Shown: positions 62,969-64,000 of the stretch, piece by piece
Layout: the number at the start of each line of letters is the position of its first letter
Numbering within the stretch: the stretch's first letter is position 1
Source of the DNA: Bacillus_BD oryzisoli
Lineage (GTDB): Bacteria > Bacillota > Bacilli > Bacillales > Cytobacillaceae
Length of the DNA: 64,000 nt
Assembly (NCBI RefSeq): GCF_036670025.1
Contig: NZ_CP137640.1
Location: forward strand, 1,770,001 to 1,834,000
Reading direction: 5' to 3'
The notes under the pieces: model-generated
Seen by the model: the letters and a program-made list of their open reading frames with translations, nothing else
Databases searched by the model: none
What the model was told of the DNA's origin: nothing
Translations under genes and position numbers: made by a program

Positions 62969-63246
62969 AGAATAGGATAGAAAAGAGAAAATCAGCTGTT
63001 GCCCTTGCTTATGATGAAAAGCAAGCTGACGCTCCAATTATTGTCGCAAAAGGAAAGGGGCTGACGGCTGACGAAATTCTTGTAGAGGCCAAAAAACATC
63101 AAATTCCGATCCAAGAGGACCCCTCTCTTGTTGAATTATTAGGGAAGCTGAATATCAATGAGAAGATTCCCGAAGAACTCTATCAGGTGGTTGCGGAGGT
63201 ATTTGCCTTTATTTATCGGACTGATCGATTGATGAATAAAAAATAG
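62965..63246 (+). CDS. ylqH: YlqH, FlhB C-terminal-domain-like protein
   Basis: Encodes 93 aa. It matches the cytoplasmic C-terminal domain of FlhB/YscU export-switch proteins: VALAYDEKQADAPIIVAKG, HQIPIQEDPSLVELLGKL and IPEELYQVVAEVFAFIYR. The membrane part and the autocleaving Asn-Pro-Thr-His motif are absent. It overlaps ylqG by 4 nt. Its role is unknown; a partner of the FliK-like YlqG is inferred. Confidence 0.85.
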   Translation: MKNRIEKRKSAVALAYDEKQADAPIIVAKGKGLTADEILVEAKKHQIPIQEDPSLVELLGKLNINEKIPEELYQVVAEVFAFIYRTDRLMNKK

Positions 63247-63354
63247 TCATAATGAATAAATAATCATAGAAAAAATTGAAGTTATCGGCAATAACGATAG
63301 AAATATCAAAAGATCAAATAACAAATTTTGCTATATAAGTATAATAAATGTAAA

Positions 63355-63370
63355 ATGCAAACGGTTACAA
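63355..63370 (+). promoter_or_regulatory. Catabolite-responsive element (CcpA cre)
   Basis: ATGCAAACGGTTACAA fits the consensus WTGNAANCGNWNNCWW at every defined position. It lies upstream of the TCA-cycle gene sucC. Confidence 0.72.
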
Positions 63371-63419
63371 AGTCTCTGTTATTAGAATATTTAAAAAAAA
63401 GTAAATTTTTGATTCATTA

Positions 63420-63447
63420 TTGTAGACAAGTTACATTTCCTTAATAT
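63420..63447 (+). promoter_or_regulatory. Candidate promoter of sucC
   Basis: TTGTAG at 63420-63425 and TAATAT at 63442-63447 are spaced by 16 nt. Confidence 0.5.
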
Positions 63448-63562
63448 AAAATGTATGAAAGCGCAGTATATTTTTACTTTATTCAATAGTGTAAATCTAT
63501 TGAAAATGAAAGTACTCTGCATAATGCAGATGCTCTCGAATAGTTTAATAGGAGGATGGGAA

Positions 63563-64000
63563 ATGAATATTCATGAGTACCAAGGGAAAGAAATCCTCAG
63601 AAAATATGGGGTAGAAGTTCCAAATGGTAAAGTTGCATTTACTGTCGAAGAAGCAGTTGAGGCAGCAAAACAACTTGGAACAGAAGTTTGTGTCGTAAAG
63701 GCGCAGATTCACGCAGGTGGAAGAGGAAAAGCTGGCGGTGTAAAAGTCGCAAAAAATTTGGATGAGGTTCGTACATACGCAACTGAAATTCTAGGTAAAA
63801 CACTTGTAACACACCAAACAGGTCCAGAAGGTAAGGAAGTTAAACGCTTACTTATCGAAGAAGGCTGTGACATTAAGAAGGAATATTATGTTGGTCTTGT
63901 TTTAGACCGTGCAACTTCAAGAGTTACCTTAATGGCCTCTGAAGAAGGCGGAACAGAAATTGAAGAAGTTGCAGCAAATACACCGGAGAAGATTTTTAAA
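63563..64000 (+). CDS. sucC: Succinyl-CoA ligase (ADP-forming) beta subunit, 5' part
   Basis: The first 146 codons are present and the gene runs off the window. It starts MNIHEYQGKEILRKYGVEVP, with the ATP-grasp nucleotide segment VVKAQIHAGGRGKAGGVK. With SucD it makes succinate and ATP from succinyl-CoA in the TCA cycle. The ATG follows AGGAGG. In B. subtilis sucCD also follows ylqH. Confidence 0.96.
   Translation, partial: MNIHEYQGKEILRKYGVEVPNGKVAFTVEEAVEAAKQLGTEVCVVKAQIHAGGRGKAGGVKVAKNLDEVRTYATEILGKTLVTHQTGPEGKEVKRLLIEEGCDIKKEYYVGLVLDRATSRVTLMASEEGGTEIEEVAANTPEKIFK

Larger units (their letters stand above)
63247..63562 (+). promoter_or_regulatory. ylqH-sucC intergenic regulatory region
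   Basis: No gene was seen. It contains a cre-like site (63355-63370) and a likely promoter (63420-63447), and is otherwise AT-rich. An untranslated leader of about 110 nt would precede sucC. Confidence 0.55.

Overview
The window is a conserved housekeeping stretch of a low-GC, endospore-forming Bacillaceae chromosome. Gene order follows the Bacillus subtilis ylmH-divIVA-ileS to sucC segment almost gene for gene. SpoVM (26 aa), RemA, FapR, PyrR-type attenuators, an Ile T-box and YlqG/YlqH together point to Bacillus sensu lato or a close relative. Species cannot be fixed from sequence alone.

Layout. (1) 1-6527: ylmH, divIVA, T-box-controlled ileS, ylyA (DksA-like), lspA, an RluD-type pseudouridine synthase. 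(2) 6528-18500: the pyr operon pyrR-pyrP-pyrB-C-AA-AB-K-D-F-E, encoding complete de novo UMP synthesis. Two clear PyrR attenuators precede pyrR and pyrP. The third, expected before pyrB, is not recognisable. (3) 18583-24121: a PPK2-family polyphosphate kinase, rqcH (yloA, minus strand) and a Ca-type P-ATPase (yloB). (4) 24293-34006: yloC, remA, gmk, rpoZ, coaBC, priA, def, fmt, rsmB, rlmN. (5) 34011-39266: prpC/prkC, rsgA, rpe, thiN and the tiny spoVM. (6) 39389-42756: rpmB (minus), a tandem array of about 125-nt hairpin repeats, yloU-fakA, and a probable relic of sdaAB. (7) 42757-49484: recG, then the FapR regulon fapR-plsX-fabD-fabG-acpP, and rnc. (8) 49497-55939: smc, ftsY, ylxM, ffh (chromosome organisation and SRP). 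(9) 56051-61599: rpsP, khpA, ylqD, rimM, trmD, rplS, lepB, rbgA, rnhB. (10) 61610-64000: a FliK-like/FlhB-C-like pair (ylqG-ylqH) and the 5' part of sucC.

Most genes are tightly packed with 4-nt overlaps or short gaps, and several starts are TTG or GTG. No rRNA, tRNA, CRISPR, transposase, phage or defence genes were seen. The most unusual content is non-coding. It comprises three tandem copies plus a stub of a long-hairpin repeat whose stems differ by compensatory changes, a related inverted copy 19 kb away, an unrelated terminal-inverted-repeat element between lepB and rbgA, and relics of similar hairpins. Other points of interest are the apparent erosion of sdaAB/sdaAA, the missing third pyr attenuator, and the orphan FliK/FlhB-C pair. 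I found no convincing new multi-gene system.
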